64,000 nt of DNA from Planctomycetota bacterium (GTDB lineage: Bacteria; Planctomycetota; UBA1135; GCA-002686595): NCBI GenBank assembly GCA_030746555.1, contig JASLMK010000066.1, forward strand, positions 80,471 through 144,470, given 5' to 3'. The position numbers were made by a program, and so were the translations under genes. Shown in pieces: positions 31,704 to 41,598 of this stretch. Each line of letters starts with the position of its first letter. Positions within the stretch are counted from its first letter, which is position 1. Below the pieces are notes generated by a model, which saw only the letters and a program-made list of their open reading frames with translations, was not told where the DNA came from and did no database searches.

Positions 31704-33641
31704 ATGCCCCAGACCCTGATCGAGAAGATCGCGCAGAGCCACGCCCTCGACCTCCCCGCCCGAAGCCTGGTTCGCTCGGGCGACTTCCTCCGCGTGCGCC
31801 CCGCGCACGTGATGACCCACGACAACACCGGCGCGGTGATCCCCAAGTTCGAGGGGATCGGCGCCGCGGGAGTGTTCGATGCCCGCCAGCCCGTGTTCAC
31901 CCTCGACCACGACGTCCAGAATCGCTCGCAGGCCAACCTGGAGAAGTACGAGAGGATCGAGGCCTTCGCCCGCGAGCAGGGGGTCGAGTTCTTCGGCGCG
32001 GGTCGAGGCATCGGCCACCAGGTGATGTGCGAGGAGGGCTTCGTCCTGCCGGGGACGATGGTCGTTGCCTCCGACAGCCACTCCAACCTCTACGGCGGCC
32101 TGGGCGCCCTGGGCACGCCGGTCGTCCGCACCGACGCGGCTGCCCTGTGGGCCGTGGGCGAGACCTGGTACCAGATCCCGCCGATCACGCGGGTCCACCT
32201 CGAGGGCTCGCTCGCTGCGGGAGTTAGCGGCAAGGACGTGATCATCACGCTCTGCGGCCGCTTCAACGAAGACGAGGTGCTCAACCACGGCCTGGAGTTC
32301 CAGGGCCCGGGCGTGGCGACCCTCTCGATCGACGAGCGTTTGGCGATCGCCAACATGACGACCGAGTGGGGTGCCCTGGCGGGCGTCTTCGCGTGCGACG
32401 AGCGCACCCTCGACTGGCTCGACGCGCGCCTGGCCGTGCTCGAGGGCGAGGGGCGCAACCGCGGCGACCTCGATGCGGAGCGCCTGGCTGCCCTGCGCGC
32501 AGAGCCGCCGGCAGCCGACGGCGACGCGATCTACCGTCAGACGATCACCCTCGACCTCTCGCAGGTGCGCCGCGGCGTGTCCGGCCCCGACCACGTCAAG
32601 CGCATGCAGCCCCTCGCCCTGCTCGAGCGCGAGCGGATCCCCGTCCACAAGGCCTACATCCTCTCGTGCGTGAACGGGCGGGCGGACGACCTCTCGGCGG
32701 CGGCGCGGGTGCTGGACGGCAAGCGCGTGGCCGAGGGCGTCGAGCTGTACGTGGCCGCGGCCTCCTCGGAGGTCGAGGCGGAGGTGCGGCGGCGTGGGGA
32801 CTGGGAGCGCCTCGAGCGGGCCGGCGCGCACTTCCTGCCGCCCGGCTGCGGGCCGTGCATCGGCCTGGGCGAAGGGCTCCTGGGCGAGGACGAGGTCGGC
32901 ATCAGCGCGACCAACCGCAACTTCAAGGGGCGCATGGGGGCGCGCTCGGCGCGCTGCTACCTCGCCAGCCCGGCGGTCGTGGCGCAGAGCGCGATCGCGG
33001 GCACCATCTGCGGGGGAGAGCACGATGCCCCGGCGGAGCCGCCGGGGACCCTCACGCGCCACGAACGCGCGCCCGCAGATGCCGGCGGCGTGGAGCTGCG
33101 GGAGGGGTTTGCCGCGTCGCTCACCGGAGACGTCTTGTTCCTCGACGCGGACAACCTCAATACCGACGGCATCTACGGCAAGGACTGGACCTACCAGGAT
33201 GGGTTGACGCCGGAGGAGATGGCGTCGCACTCCATGGAGAACTACGACCCGCAGTTCCTCTCGATCGCCAAGCCAGGGGACGTGATCGTGGGCGGGTACA
33301 ACTTCGGCACGGGCTCCTCTCGCGAGCAAGCGGTCACGTGCCTTTCCTTCTTCGGGATCCAGTGCGTGATCGCGGCCTCCTTCAGCGAGACCTACAAGCG
33401 CAACGCCTTCAACAACGGGTTCCTGTGCATCGACTGTCCGGAGCTCGTGGAGAGGCTGCGAGGCGTGTACGGCGAGACCGTGCCGACGCGGCGGTGCGAT
33501 GGTGCGCTGCAAGTCGACTTCGTGGGCTCGAAGCTCACCTACGACGGCGAGTCCTACCCGATCAGCCGCTTGGGGCCGGCGGCGCAGGACCTGATCCTCG
33601 CGGGCGGCCTCGAGCCGCTGGTGCGCTCGAAGATCGCCTGA
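31704..33641 (+). CDS. Homoaconitase/aconitase-family hydro-lyase, LYS4-like
   Basis: 645 residues, single chain. Iron-sulphur ligands: Cys in ILSCVNGRADDL and the CxxC in PPGCGPCIGLGEG. N-terminal MTHDNTGAVIPKFEG, GQPVFTLDHD-type and GTMVVASDSHSNLYG motifs bind substrate and cluster. The swivel domain has the phrase NLNTDGIYGKDWTYQDGL and FGTGSSREQAV. That NTDGIY-plus-TYQD phrase is typical of fungal homoaconitase Lys4, which isomerises homocitrate in lysine synthesis; 3-isopropylmalate dehydratase is the main alternative. Bacterial homologues are usually two chains, so the single chain is notable. The stop abuts the convergent CAP gene (TGATCA). Confidence 0.85.
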   Translation: MPQTLIEKIAQSHALDLPARSLVRSGDFLRVRPAHVMTHDNTGAVIPKFEGIGAAGVFDARQPVFTLDHDVQNRSQANLEKYERIEAFAREQGVEFFGAGRGIGHQVMCEEGFVLPGTMVVASDSHSNLYGGLGALGTPVVRTDAAALWAVGETWYQIPPITRVHLEGSLAAGVSGKDVIITLCGRFNEDEVLNHGLEFQGPGVATLSIDERLAIANMTTEWGALAGVFACDERTLDWLDARLAVLEGEGRNRGDLDAERLAALRAEPPAADGDAIYRQTITLDLSQVRRGVSGPDHVKRMQPLALLERERIPVHKAYILSCVNGRADDLSAAARVLDGKRVAEGVELYVAAASSEVEAEVRRRGDWERLERAGAHFLPPGCGPCIGLGEGLLGEDEVGISATNRNFKGRMGARSARCYLASPAVVAQSAIAGTICGGEHDAPAEPPGTLTRHERAPADAGGVELREGFAASLTGDVLFLDADNLNTDGIYGKDWTYQDGLTPEEMASHSMENYDPQFLSIAKPGDVIVGGYNFGTGSSREQAVTCLSFFGIQCVIAASFSETYKRNAFNNGFLCIDCPELVERLRGVYGETVPTRRCDGALQVDFVGSKLTYDGESYPISRLGPAAQDLILAGGLEPLVRSKIA

Positions 33642-34757
33642 TCAACCGCCCAGCATCATCGTCCAAGTCGCCTCGCAGCGGCCCAGGCCGATGCGCCGGT
33701 GGCCGGCGGCCATCATGTTGCGGTGGTGTCCGGGGCTGTACCACCAGGCGCGGATCGCCCCTTCACCGCTGTCGTGGCCCGCGGCGATGTTCTCTGCGGA
33801 GGCGCTCGTGCCCGCAAGGCGAGCGCGCTGCCCGAAGGTCTCCTTGCCCGCTACCGGCGAGGAGTGGCTGAAGAACCCGTGCTCCACCATGTCCTGGGAG
33901 TGGCCGCGCGAGGCCTCGCCCAGGCGCACGTCGATCCGCACGGCGCCCAGCCCGGCGTGGATGCGGCGGGCGTTCAGGCGGGCGACGCCGGAGAGCTCCT
34001 GGGCGTCCAGCCGGCCGCGAAGCTCACGGTTGGCGGCCAGCGCCAGGCGGTCGGCCTTCTCCATGGGAGTGGCCAGGAGCGCGAGCCACTCCAGCCGCGT
34101 GTAGAGGGTGTCCTCTTGAGCGCGGGGGTCTGAGGGAGCGGCCAACCGCGCCACGCGCGTCCGCAAGGAGCGGTCGTCGTCGAGGCGCTTGCGCGCGAGG
34201 TGCCAATGGTCGGCGAGCACCTTGCGTTCCTCGAGGTTGTCGAGCAGCTCCTCGAGGTCCGCGAACAGGCCTTCGGAGTGGTCGTAGACGTCATTGGGGT
34301 GGACGGTCAGCAGCTCGCCGAGGCGCTCCATGGCCGGGTCGCTGCGCCGCGTGATCGCGCCCTTGCCGAGGTTCGCGTCGGCAGCGAGAGCTGTGACGCG
34401 GGCTTGCAGCAGTGCGACTTCCTCCCGGGTCGAGCGGTCCAGGCGCTCCAGGACGAGCTCTCCGGCGGCGCGGTCGAAGTCGGCGGCGATGGCTTCGCTC
34501 TTGGGAGTGAAGCGCTTCTCGAGGTGGGCACACTCGCGCCCGAGGTGGAAGGCGAGCTGGTAGCGCGCGTTGGGCCCCGCCTCGAGGAGGGCGCGCATGG
34601 CGGACAGCTTGTCCTCGGCGGGGATCCGGCGGTCCCGCACGAGCGCGAGGTGCGCTCGGGCCGCGGCGGGATCGTCGTCCTGCGGCGCGGGGGCGGCCCC
34701 CGCGGCCGGCGCCGCAGGGAGGAGGGCGATAGCAGTGGCGGCGAGGGGGAGGTGCAT
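33642..34757 (-). CDS. Secreted CAP-domain protein
   Basis: 371 residues. A signal peptide (LPLAATAIALLPAAPAAGA) leads to a helical region rich in Arg/Glu (about 25-255), then a CAP/SCP domain: LNARRIHAGLGAVRIDVRLG, ASRGHSQDMVEHGFFSHSSP, FGQRARLAGTSASAENIAAG and AWWYSPGHHRNMM. The His and Glu residues of the CAP pocket are present. CAP proteins are extracellular; bacterial ones may act in envelope or spore functions. The helical N-terminal part is unassigned. Confidence 0.82.
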   Translation of the reverse strand: MHLPLAATAIALLPAAPAAGAAPAPQDDDPAAARAHLALVRDRRIPAEDKLSAMRALLEAGPNARYQLAFHLGRECAHLEKRFTPKSEAIAADFDRAAGELVLERLDRSTREEVALLQARVTALAADANLGKGAITRRSDPAMERLGELLTVHPNDVYDHSEGLFADLEELLDNLEERKVLADHWHLARKRLDDDRSLRTRVARLAAPSDPRAQEDTLYTRLEWLALLATPMEKADRLALAANRELRGRLDAQELSGVARLNARRIHAGLGAVRIDVRLGEASRGHSQDMVEHGFFSHSSPVAGKETFGQRARLAGTSASAENIAAGHDSGEGAIRAWWYSPGHHRNMMAAGHRRIGLGRCEATWTMMLGG

Positions 34758-34795
34758 GGCGGCCGGCTCGTAGGGCGAGCGGTCGCGGCCCGCCC

Positions 34796-35965
34796 CTAGG
34801 GCTTGAGGAACAGGTAGTACAGCTGTCCCTCGACGCGGGTGGAGCCCGCCAGCTCCTCGGCCGCGCCCCCGACCCCGAGGTAGATGTCGGCCCGGCCCGC
34901 CGTACGGATCGCGCCGCCGGTGTCCTGATCGAACATGAACTGGTGGAACTCCTTGCCCTCGTTGAGTCGCGCGCCGCTGAGGTGGGTCTCGACGAACACC
35001 AACGACCCCCTAGGGAAGAGGCTCTTGTCGGTGGCGAGGGTGCGCTCGGGCGTAACCGGGACATTGAGGCTGCCCCGCGGCGTTCCGTCGATGGGGACGA
35101 AGAACACGTAGCGGTCGTTGCGCTGAAGGAAGGAGGCGACCTCGTCGGGGGATTGCCGCGCCCAGCGGCGCAGCGCGGTCAGGTTCGAGTCGTCGCTCTC
35201 GAGCCGGCCCGCTTCCACGAGCGAGCGAGAGAGCGAGGTGTAGTCGCGCCCGTTGTTCGCCGCGTAGCCAAAGCGCGCCATCGAGCCGTCGGGCAGGCGC
35301 ACGAAGGCGGAGCCGTTCACGTGGGCGATGAAGGCGTCGAGCGGATCGGCGAGCCAGACGAGCTCGAGGTCCCGGCCCTCCATCAGCCCTTCCGTCTCGA
35401 TCTCGCGCCGGGTCGGGTAGGGCGAGGTGCCCCCGTCGGGGGCGCGGCGCCCAAGGATCGACCCGCCCTCGCCCTTGGCGAGATCCTCGGGGAGGCCGTA
35501 GAGGGGGTAGGCGAAGCGCTCGCTCGGCGCCAAGCTGCCCGAGAGGACCGGCGTGCAGTACGCGGTGAACAGGACGCCTCCGCCGCGGCCGTCCCACCCG
35601 GCGCTCTTGTAGAGCGTGAAGCGCTCGCGGAGGGCGCGCGAGAACTCCTCGGGGCTGGCGGCATTGTCGAGCAATTCGCCGAAGACGATCAGGCTGGACA
35701 GGGCTCGGGCGTGGGTGATCCCCGCGACGGGGAAGAACTGCCGCGCGTGGTCGGTGTCCATCCACGCGAGCGATCCCTGGAGGGCCTGGCCGACCTCGTC
35801 GGGGCGATACCAGGCCTCGGAGAGGTCCGGCCATTCGGTGGGGTCGACGACCTCGATCAGCGGTGCCGCCCCCGGCGGCAAGGGGAGGCTGAAGTCTTTT
35901 TGAACCGTGGCCGCGCACGCGGCGGCGACCGCGGCCGACAGCAAGCTGGCGCAGGGGAACTTCAT
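34796..35965 (-). CDS. mltA: Membrane-bound lytic transglycosylase A
   Basis: 389 residues from the ATG at 35965; the open frame continues to 36028 but would hide the signal. A lipobox-like AVAAAC puts Cys17 at the mature N-terminus. MltA domain: LFTAYCTPVLSGSLAPSER and GGSILGRR-type segments; 3D domain at the C-terminus: LVFVETHLSGARLNEG, FDQDTGGAIRTAGRADIYLG with conserved Asp. MltA cleaves peptidoglycan strands to 1,6-anhydro products at the outer membrane. A candidate -10 (TATCCT) precedes the start on the minus strand. Confidence 0.87.
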   Translation of the reverse strand: MKFPCASLLSAAVAAACAATVQKDFSLPLPPGAAPLIEVVDPTEWPDLSEAWYRPDEVGQALQGSLAWMDTDHARQFFPVAGITHARALSSLIVFGELLDNAASPEEFSRALRERFTLYKSAGWDGRGGGVLFTAYCTPVLSGSLAPSERFAYPLYGLPEDLAKGEGGSILGRRAPDGGTSPYPTRREIETEGLMEGRDLELVWLADPLDAFIAHVNGSAFVRLPDGSMARFGYAANNGRDYTSLSRSLVEAGRLESDDSNLTALRRWARQSPDEVASFLQRNDRYVFFVPIDGTPRGSLNVPVTPERTLATDKSLFPRGSLVFVETHLSGARLNEGKEFHQFMFDQDTGGAIRTAGRADIYLGVGGAAEELAGSTRVEGQLYYLFLKP

Positions 35966-36132
35966 GGCCCAGAGGGTACTCAGGATAGCGGGTGGAGTAC
36001 GAATCCGGCAGGTGGTCGGCGGGCGCATCCCCTCCGTGCGAGTGACCTGGGGGAGCGGTGCGCACCAGAGCTTACCGATCTAGTGCGCCGAACGGGGGCC
36101 GTTGCGGGTACCCTGCCGGCAGTAGGAGGACC

Positions 36133-38541
36133 ATGTCAGAACAAGCGACCAGCACCCCGGCGCCCGCGAAGGAGGCCGAAACGGCCCCGTATCCGGGCAC
36201 TCGCACGACAACGGACGGTTCCGGCGCCGTCGTCTGGGTGGAGACCCACATCTCTCAGGGCGCCTGCGCCTACCCCATCACGCCGACCACCAACATGGGG
36301 GTCGACTTCGCGGGAGCGGCGGCCAACGGCAAGTGCAACCTCTGGGGCGAGGCGTTGGAGTTCCTCGAGCCCGAGTCCGAGCACTCCTCCGCCAGTGCGG
36401 CCGAGGGGTTCGCGGTCGCCGGCGGGCGCGTGACGAACTTCACCTCCGGCCAAGGCCTCGTCCTGATGAAGGAGGTGCTCTACACGATCAGCGGCAAGCG
36501 CCTGCCCGCCGTGTTCCACATCGGAGCGCGCGCGATGACCAGCCAGTCCCTCAACGTCCACGCCGGACACGACGACGTGATGGCCGTCGCCGACACCGGC
36601 TGGGGGGTCGTCTTCGCGCGCAACGCGCAATGCGCCGCCGATCTCGCCTTGATCGCCCGGCGGGCCGCGGAGAACAGCCACACGCCCTTCATGGTGTGCC
36701 AGGACGGATTCCTGACCACCCACACCCTCGAGACGACGCGCCTGCCCGAGCCGGAGTTCATGAAGGAGTTCGTCGGCAATCCCGCCGAGCGCGTTCCCTG
36801 CCTCATGGATCCCGCGCGCCCGGTGATGTCCGGCGTCGTCCAGAACCAGGACGCCTACATGAAGGGCAAGGTGGCCCAGCGCCACTTCACCGACCGCACC
36901 GCCGTGCACCTGCGGGAGGCGATGGACACCTACGCTCAGGCGACCGGCCGCCGGCTCGACCCGGTCACGACCTACTGCATGGAGGGAGCGGAGGTCGCGA
37001 TCGTGGCCATGGGGTCGATGATCGAGACGGCGCGGGCGACGGTGGACTGGCTGCGCGCCCGTGGGGACCTGCGGGTCGGCGTGGTCGAGGTCGTTTGCTT
37101 CCGCCCGTTCCCCAGCGCTGACATCGTCACCGCCCTCAAGGACGTGCGCGCGGCGGCGGTCATCGAGCGCATGGACAACCCGCTCGCCCAATCCAACCCG
37201 CTCACCGCCGAGATCAAGGCCGCCTTCGCCGACGCGATTACCGACACGCCCGGCGTCCCCAATGTGAGCCGCATCCCGACCCTGCACTCAGGCGTCGCCG
37301 GCCTGGGCTCGCGGGATGTGCGGCCCGGTCACTTCCTCTCGGTCCTCAAGGCGCTGTACGAGCGTGGTCCGCGGACGTTCGTCCTCGGCATCGAGCACGA
37401 ACTGTCCCTGCCCGAGGCCGTCGACCCCGACGTGCGCCCGCCCGGTGCGTTCAGCATGCGCGGCTACTCGGTGGGCGGCTTCGGGTCGGTCACCACCAAC
37501 AAGGTGATCGCGACCATCGCGGCCGACGTCTTCGACCTCTACGTCCAGGCCTACCCGCTCTACGGCTCGGAGAAGAAGGGCCTGCCTACGCGCTACTTCC
37601 TGACGGCAGCCCCGAGCGCGATCCGGACCCACTGCGAGCTGCGCCACGTCGAGTTCGTGCCCCTCAACTCGCTCAACGCCCTCAACCTCGGCAACCCCCT
37701 GGAGGGCATCTCCCGCGGCGGCACCGTGTTCGTCCAGACGACCGAGACGGAGCCCTCGACGGTCTGGCGCCAGGTCCCCGGCTACGCTCGGCGCGCCATC
37801 CGCGAGGGCGGCCTGCGCCTGCTCTACCTGGATGCTGCGAGCATCGCGGCGGACGTGTCCAGCCGCGCCGACCTGCAGGTGCGCATGCAGGGCATCGTCC
37901 TGCTGGGCGTGTTCCTGGCGGCCAACCCCTTCTCCGCCGAGCGTGAGATCGCCGAGGACGAGCTGATTGAGAGCGTCGAGCGCAGCTTGCGGACCTTCTT
38001 CGGCAAGGCCGGGGAGCAGGTCGTGCAGGACAACCTCGTCTGCGTGCGGCGGGGGATGTCGGAGGTCCTCGAGGTGCCCACAGCCGTGATGAGCGAGACG
38101 GCCGAGCGTCGCGCGGAAGCCGTCGGGGATCTCACCGTCGGCGAGCTGATGACTCCAGGGGTAACGACCTGCGGGGTGGGGACCACGCTCCCCGACGTGC
38201 GCCAGCTCATGCTCGACGAGCAGTCGTCCTGCGTCCTGGTCGTCGACGGTGCCGAGCAGATGCAGGGCATCCTGTCGATGACAGACCTGGCGCGGGCGCA
38301 CACCCTCGAGCGCCGGCTGGACCCCGAGCTCCCCGACCTGCGGGTGGAGCACCTCATGACCCACGACGTCCTGACGACCCACCCCGAAGAGGCTCTGGCC
38401 GCGGCGATCGACCGGCTGGTGGAGCGACGGGTCACGCGCCTGATCGTGACCGAGAGCGACGAGTCGAACCGACCCATCGGAACGCTCTCGACCGAGGATT
38501 TGACCGCGGCCGAGCCGCTGTTCGCCCAGTGGATCAAGTAG
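36133..38541 (+). CDS. Pyruvate:ferredoxin oxidoreductase alpha-gamma chain with C-terminal CBS pair
   Basis: 802 residues; a strong ribosome site (TAGGAGGA) is seven bases before the ATG. The alpha (pyrimidine-binding) domain shows AYPITPTTNMGVDF, SASAAEGFAVAGGRVTNFTS and the VQNQDAYMKG linker. The gamma domain follows (YSVGGFGSVTTNKVIATIA, SPLEG-like NPLEGISRGG). The last 125 residues are two CBS motifs (VGELMTPGVTTCGV, VEHLMTHDVLTTHP), which usually bind adenine nucleotides. It oxidises pyruvate to acetyl-CoA with thiamine diphosphate. Fusion of CBS to this enzyme is unusual. Confidence 0.85.
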   Translation: MSEQATSTPAPAKEAETAPYPGTRTTTDGSGAVVWVETHISQGACAYPITPTTNMGVDFAGAAANGKCNLWGEALEFLEPESEHSSASAAEGFAVAGGRVTNFTSGQGLVLMKEVLYTISGKRLPAVFHIGARAMTSQSLNVHAGHDDVMAVADTGWGVVFARNAQCAADLALIARRAAENSHTPFMVCQDGFLTTHTLETTRLPEPEFMKEFVGNPAERVPCLMDPARPVMSGVVQNQDAYMKGKVAQRHFTDRTAVHLREAMDTYAQATGRRLDPVTTYCMEGAEVAIVAMGSMIETARATVDWLRARGDLRVGVVEVVCFRPFPSADIVTALKDVRAAAVIERMDNPLAQSNPLTAEIKAAFADAITDTPGVPNVSRIPTLHSGVAGLGSRDVRPGHFLSVLKALYERGPRTFVLGIEHELSLPEAVDPDVRPPGAFSMRGYSVGGFGSVTTNKVIATIAADVFDLYVQAYPLYGSEKKGLPTRYFLTAAPSAIRTHCELRHVEFVPLNSLNALNLGNPLEGISRGGTVFVQTTETEPSTVWRQVPGYARRAIREGGLRLLYLDAASIAADVSSRADLQVRMQGIVLLGVFLAANPFSAEREIAEDELIESVERSLRTFFGKAGEQVVQDNLVCVRRGMSEVLEVPTAVMSETAERRAEAVGDLTVGELMTPGVTTCGVGTTLPDVRQLMLDEQSSCVLVVDGAEQMQGILSMTDLARAHTLERRLDPELPDLRVEHLMTHDVLTTHPEEALAAAIDRLVERRVTRLIVTESDESNRPIGTLSTEDLTAAEPLFAQWIK

Positions 38542-38551
38542 GAGGCCACAG

Positions 38552-40231
38552 ATGAGCGACCACGACAGCACACACCAGGCACTGGCCGATCTGGCCCGCG
38601 TCGCCCGAGCGTTTCGTTCCGAACAGGACACGAACTGGGGCTTCTCCCTGGAGACCCAGCCGGACGTCGGCCGGGCCGTGCTCGACCTGGACATCGACGG
38701 CTACGTCGAGGAGTTCGGCAGAGTCACCGAGGCCTACCGCACTGGAGAGGCGAGCGAGGGACTCCCCGCCGACATCGGGCTGGCGCGCTCGCTGATCCCG
38801 CCGGGGACCGGCGCGCTGCGTGACTTCAGCTACGTAGGCTCGGAGATCCCCGTCTTCGACGCATCCAACTGCGTCGCCTGCATGGAGTGCGTCACCCAGT
38901 GTCCCGACACGGCGATCCTGGGCAAGGTGGCGCCGCAGGAGGTCGTGGACTCCGATCTCGAGACGGCCGAATCCGCGGGTGACCTGCGGGGACACTGGGC
39001 CGTCACCCGCAAGTTCCACGGCACGCGCGAGAAGCAGGGCAAGACCCCCGGCCTGTTCGGGATCTTCGTCGATCCGACCAAGTGCAAGGGTTGCGCGGAG
39101 TGCGTCGACGTCTGCGGCGACCACGACGCACTCGCGATGGCGCCCAAGAGCAAGCCGACGATGAGCGAGGCGCGCGCGGCGATGGATCAGTTCCAGCGCC
39201 TGCCGGACACCTCCGACGAGTTCATCCGCGAGAAGGTCGCCGTGGACCGCATGCTCTCCTGTGAGAAGAGCCTCCTGTATGTTGGCGGCGCCGGCTCCTG
39301 CGCGGGCTGCGGCGAGGCCAGCGCCTTGCGAATGCTGATGGCGCAGCTCGGATGGACCGTGGGACGGGAGAACATCGGCCTCGTGGCGGCGACGGGCTGC
39401 AACACGGTCTACTCCTCGACCTACCCCTACAACCCGTTCATGGTTCCGTGGACGAACTCGCTCTTCGAGAACGCCACCGCCATGGCCATGGGCGTACGCA
39501 AGCGTTGGGACCAGCGCGGTTGGAATGAGAAGGCCCTGTGGGTGATCGGCGGCGATGGAGCGCTGTTCGACATCGGCTTCGGCTCCCTGTCGCGGATGTT
39601 GGCCAGCGGGATGAACATCAAGGTCCTAGTGCTCGACACGCAGGTCTACTCGAACACGGGCGGTCAGGCGTCGACGGCGTCCTTCACCGGGCAGGCGGCG
39701 AAGATGTCGCCCCACGGCAAGGTGCACAAGGGCAAGGTCGAGGCGCGCAAGGAGATCGCCATGATCGCGATGATGCACCCCGACACCTACGTCGCCCAGA
39801 CCACAGCCGCGCACACCAACCACTTCTACAAGGTGATCGAAGAGGCGCAGCGATTCGAGGGACCGGCCCTGGTCGTCACGTACACGACCTGCCAGCCCGA
39901 GCACGGCGTCGGCGATGAGTGCGCGGCCCAGCAGGCGAAGTTGGCCGTGGACTCGCGCGCTTTCCCCCTGCTCAGCTTCGATCCCTCGCGCGGGGAGCGC
40001 ATCCGTGAGCGGCTGGACCTGAAGGGCAATCCCTCTGTGAAGGCCGACTGGCACTCCGACAAGGAAGGGAACCAGATCGACTTCCTGACCTTCGCGCGCT
40101 CCGAAGGCCGCTTCGCCAAGCACTTCACCGCGGGCGGCGAGCCGACCGAGGAGATCCTGCTGGCGCGCTCCCGCAGCCTCGCCACCTGGAGGACCCTGCA
40201 GGAGCTGGCGGGCATGGAGCCGGCGAGCTAG
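38552..40231 (+). CDS. Pyruvate:ferredoxin oxidoreductase delta-beta chain
   Basis: 559 residues, ten bases after the alpha-gamma gene. N-terminal ferredoxin part: CVACMECVTQCPDTA (Cys107 on) and CKGCAECVDVC (Cys178 on), the second lacking the usual Pro after its last Cys. The beta domain has SCAGCGEASALRMLMAQLG (cluster-binding Cys), GCNTVYSSTYPYNP, the thiamine-diphosphate motif VIGGDGALFDIGFGSL with the downstream NTGGQASTAS. Together the two chains equal a NifJ-type enzyme cut after its gamma domain. Electrons go to ferredoxin or flavodoxin. 2-Oxoglutarate or other 2-oxo acids are possible substrates. Confidence 0.88.
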   Translation: MSDHDSTHQALADLARVARAFRSEQDTNWGFSLETQPDVGRAVLDLDIDGYVEEFGRVTEAYRTGEASEGLPADIGLARSLIPPGTGALRDFSYVGSEIPVFDASNCVACMECVTQCPDTAILGKVAPQEVVDSDLETAESAGDLRGHWAVTRKFHGTREKQGKTPGLFGIFVDPTKCKGCAECVDVCGDHDALAMAPKSKPTMSEARAAMDQFQRLPDTSDEFIREKVAVDRMLSCEKSLLYVGGAGSCAGCGEASALRMLMAQLGWTVGRENIGLVAATGCNTVYSSTYPYNPFMVPWTNSLFENATAMAMGVRKRWDQRGWNEKALWVIGGDGALFDIGFGSLSRMLASGMNIKVLVLDTQVYSNTGGQASTASFTGQAAKMSPHGKVHKGKVEARKEIAMIAMMHPDTYVAQTTAAHTNHFYKVIEEAQRFEGPALVVTYTTCQPEHGVGDECAAQQAKLAVDSRAFPLLSFDPSRGERIRERLDLKGNPSVKADWHSDKEGNQIDFLTFARSEGRFAKHFTAGGEPTEEILLARSRSLATWRTLQELAGMEPAS

Positions 40232-40251
40232 CCCGGACGCGGGACCGCCGC

Positions 40252-41598
40252 TCAGGAGCCCGACTCGAGGCGACGGAGGAGGACCCGGCCCGACTCGGGC
40301 CGGCCACCGGCCGAGTAGCTCGGATCGCCGATCAGGAGCGTCTCGGTGCCCAGCTCGGGGCGGGTGTGGTCGAAGCCCTGGACGAAGTGGTGTCCCGCAT
40401 TCCTGGGCGGCGACCAGACGCGCGCCGGGGCGGCGGGATCGCCACCGCTCCAGGCGACGATCGCCATGTCCTGGTGTCTGGCGAGAGAGCAGAACATGAC
40501 CTCGACCGCCTCGTCGCCCATGACGTCGGCCGCGAGAGCCCGAAATCCGAGGACGTCGTGGGGCTTGGCCTGGGGTCGCAGGAAGACGCGGTGGTCGTCG
40601 GAGGAGAACGCGGGACCGAGGAACAGGAAGCCCTGGCCGGCGTCCTCGACGCCGCCCCCGTTCTTGCGCGGTGCGCCGACGAGGAGATCAGCATTGCCGT
40701 CGGCGTTCACGTCCCGGGCGAAGATGGACATGCCGAAGCGGGCGCCGTCACCGCTGGTGGCGGTGGGGTCCTCGATGGCGATCGGCTCGCTCCCGGGCAC
40801 GGGGTTGGGGAGCACGAACACCTGGCCCGCGCCAGCGACCCCTGACGACGAGGGATTGCCCAGGGCGGAGACGAACAGGTCGGCGTCGCCGTCGCCGTCG
40901 GCATCGGCGACCGCTAGGTCGTGGCCGAAGTTGCCGTGCTTCCAGGGGCCGATGGGATTGGTGACCACCCACTCGGTGCGCTCGGTGGGGCAGAGGAAGA
41001 ACACCGCGCCACTGGGTTGGTCGTCTAGGCGGTGCTTGGGCGCGCCGCAGGCGACGTCGGCCGCGCCGTCGCCGTCGAAGTCGGCCAGGGCGACGCTGGT
41101 GCCCAGGAGCGCGCCGGCCGCGGCCTTGATCCCCAAGGGCGTGGGGACCTCGCGATCGTGGGCGAGGATGTACACCGCGCCCGCGGCAGCCTCGGCGCCA
41201 CGGGCCGTCTTGGGGGCGCCTACGACGAGCTCATCGCCGCCCTTGCCGTCGAGGTCGCCCGCGGCGAGGTCGTGGCCGAAGTCTCCAGCACGCCCTTCGG
41301 CGGGCGCGAAGCGTCGCGACCAGGTGAGGGAGGGACCGTAGAAAACGTAGACCGCCGGCTCTCCCGGAGCGCCCACCGCGACGTCTTGGGAGCCGTCGCC
41401 ATCGAAGTCGAGGGCGGTGGTCGCGTGTCCGAACCGGGCGTGGGGCCTGGGGCTGGGGCAGGCGAGCTCGCCGGGGACCTCGAGGAACGGCGGAGCCGTC
41501 TTCGGCGCCGCGGCGTGCACTCCTCCAATCGCGCCGGGGGTGAGGCCGTCCCCGCCGCAGGAGGCTGAGAGCAACAGAGGTATCCAGAGCTCTCTCAT
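40252..41598 (-). CDS. FG-GAP repeat lipoprotein in a peptide ABC operon
   Basis: 448 residues. A lipobox ends at Cys14 (LLLSASC). About seven FG-GAP/integrin-type beta-propeller blades follow, each with a calcium loop such as DFDGDGSQDVAVGAPG, DFDGDGAADVACGAP, DADGDGDADLFVSA and DVNADGNADLLVGAP. A lipid-anchored propeller usually binds glycans or proteins at the cell surface. It overlaps the ABC ATPase gene (ATGA) at its start, so it belongs to the peptide transport operon, where it could help capture substrates. Confidence 0.83.
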   Translation of the reverse strand: MRELWIPLLLSASCGGDGLTPGAIGGVHAAAPKTAPPFLEVPGELACPSPRPHARFGHATTALDFDGDGSQDVAVGAPGEPAVYVFYGPSLTWSRRFAPAEGRAGDFGHDLAAGDLDGKGGDELVVGAPKTARGAEAAAGAVYILAHDREVPTPLGIKAAAGALLGTSVALADFDGDGAADVACGAPKHRLDDQPSGAVFFLCPTERTEWVVTNPIGPWKHGNFGHDLAVADADGDGDADLFVSALGNPSSSGVAGAGQVFVLPNPVPGSEPIAIEDPTATSGDGARFGMSIFARDVNADGNADLLVGAPRKNGGGVEDAGQGFLFLGPAFSSDDHRVFLRPQAKPHDVLGFRALAADVMGDEAVEVMFCSLARHQDMAIVAWSGGDPAAPARVWSPPRNAGHHFVQGFDHTRPELGTETLLIGDPSYSAGGRPESGRVLLRRLESGS

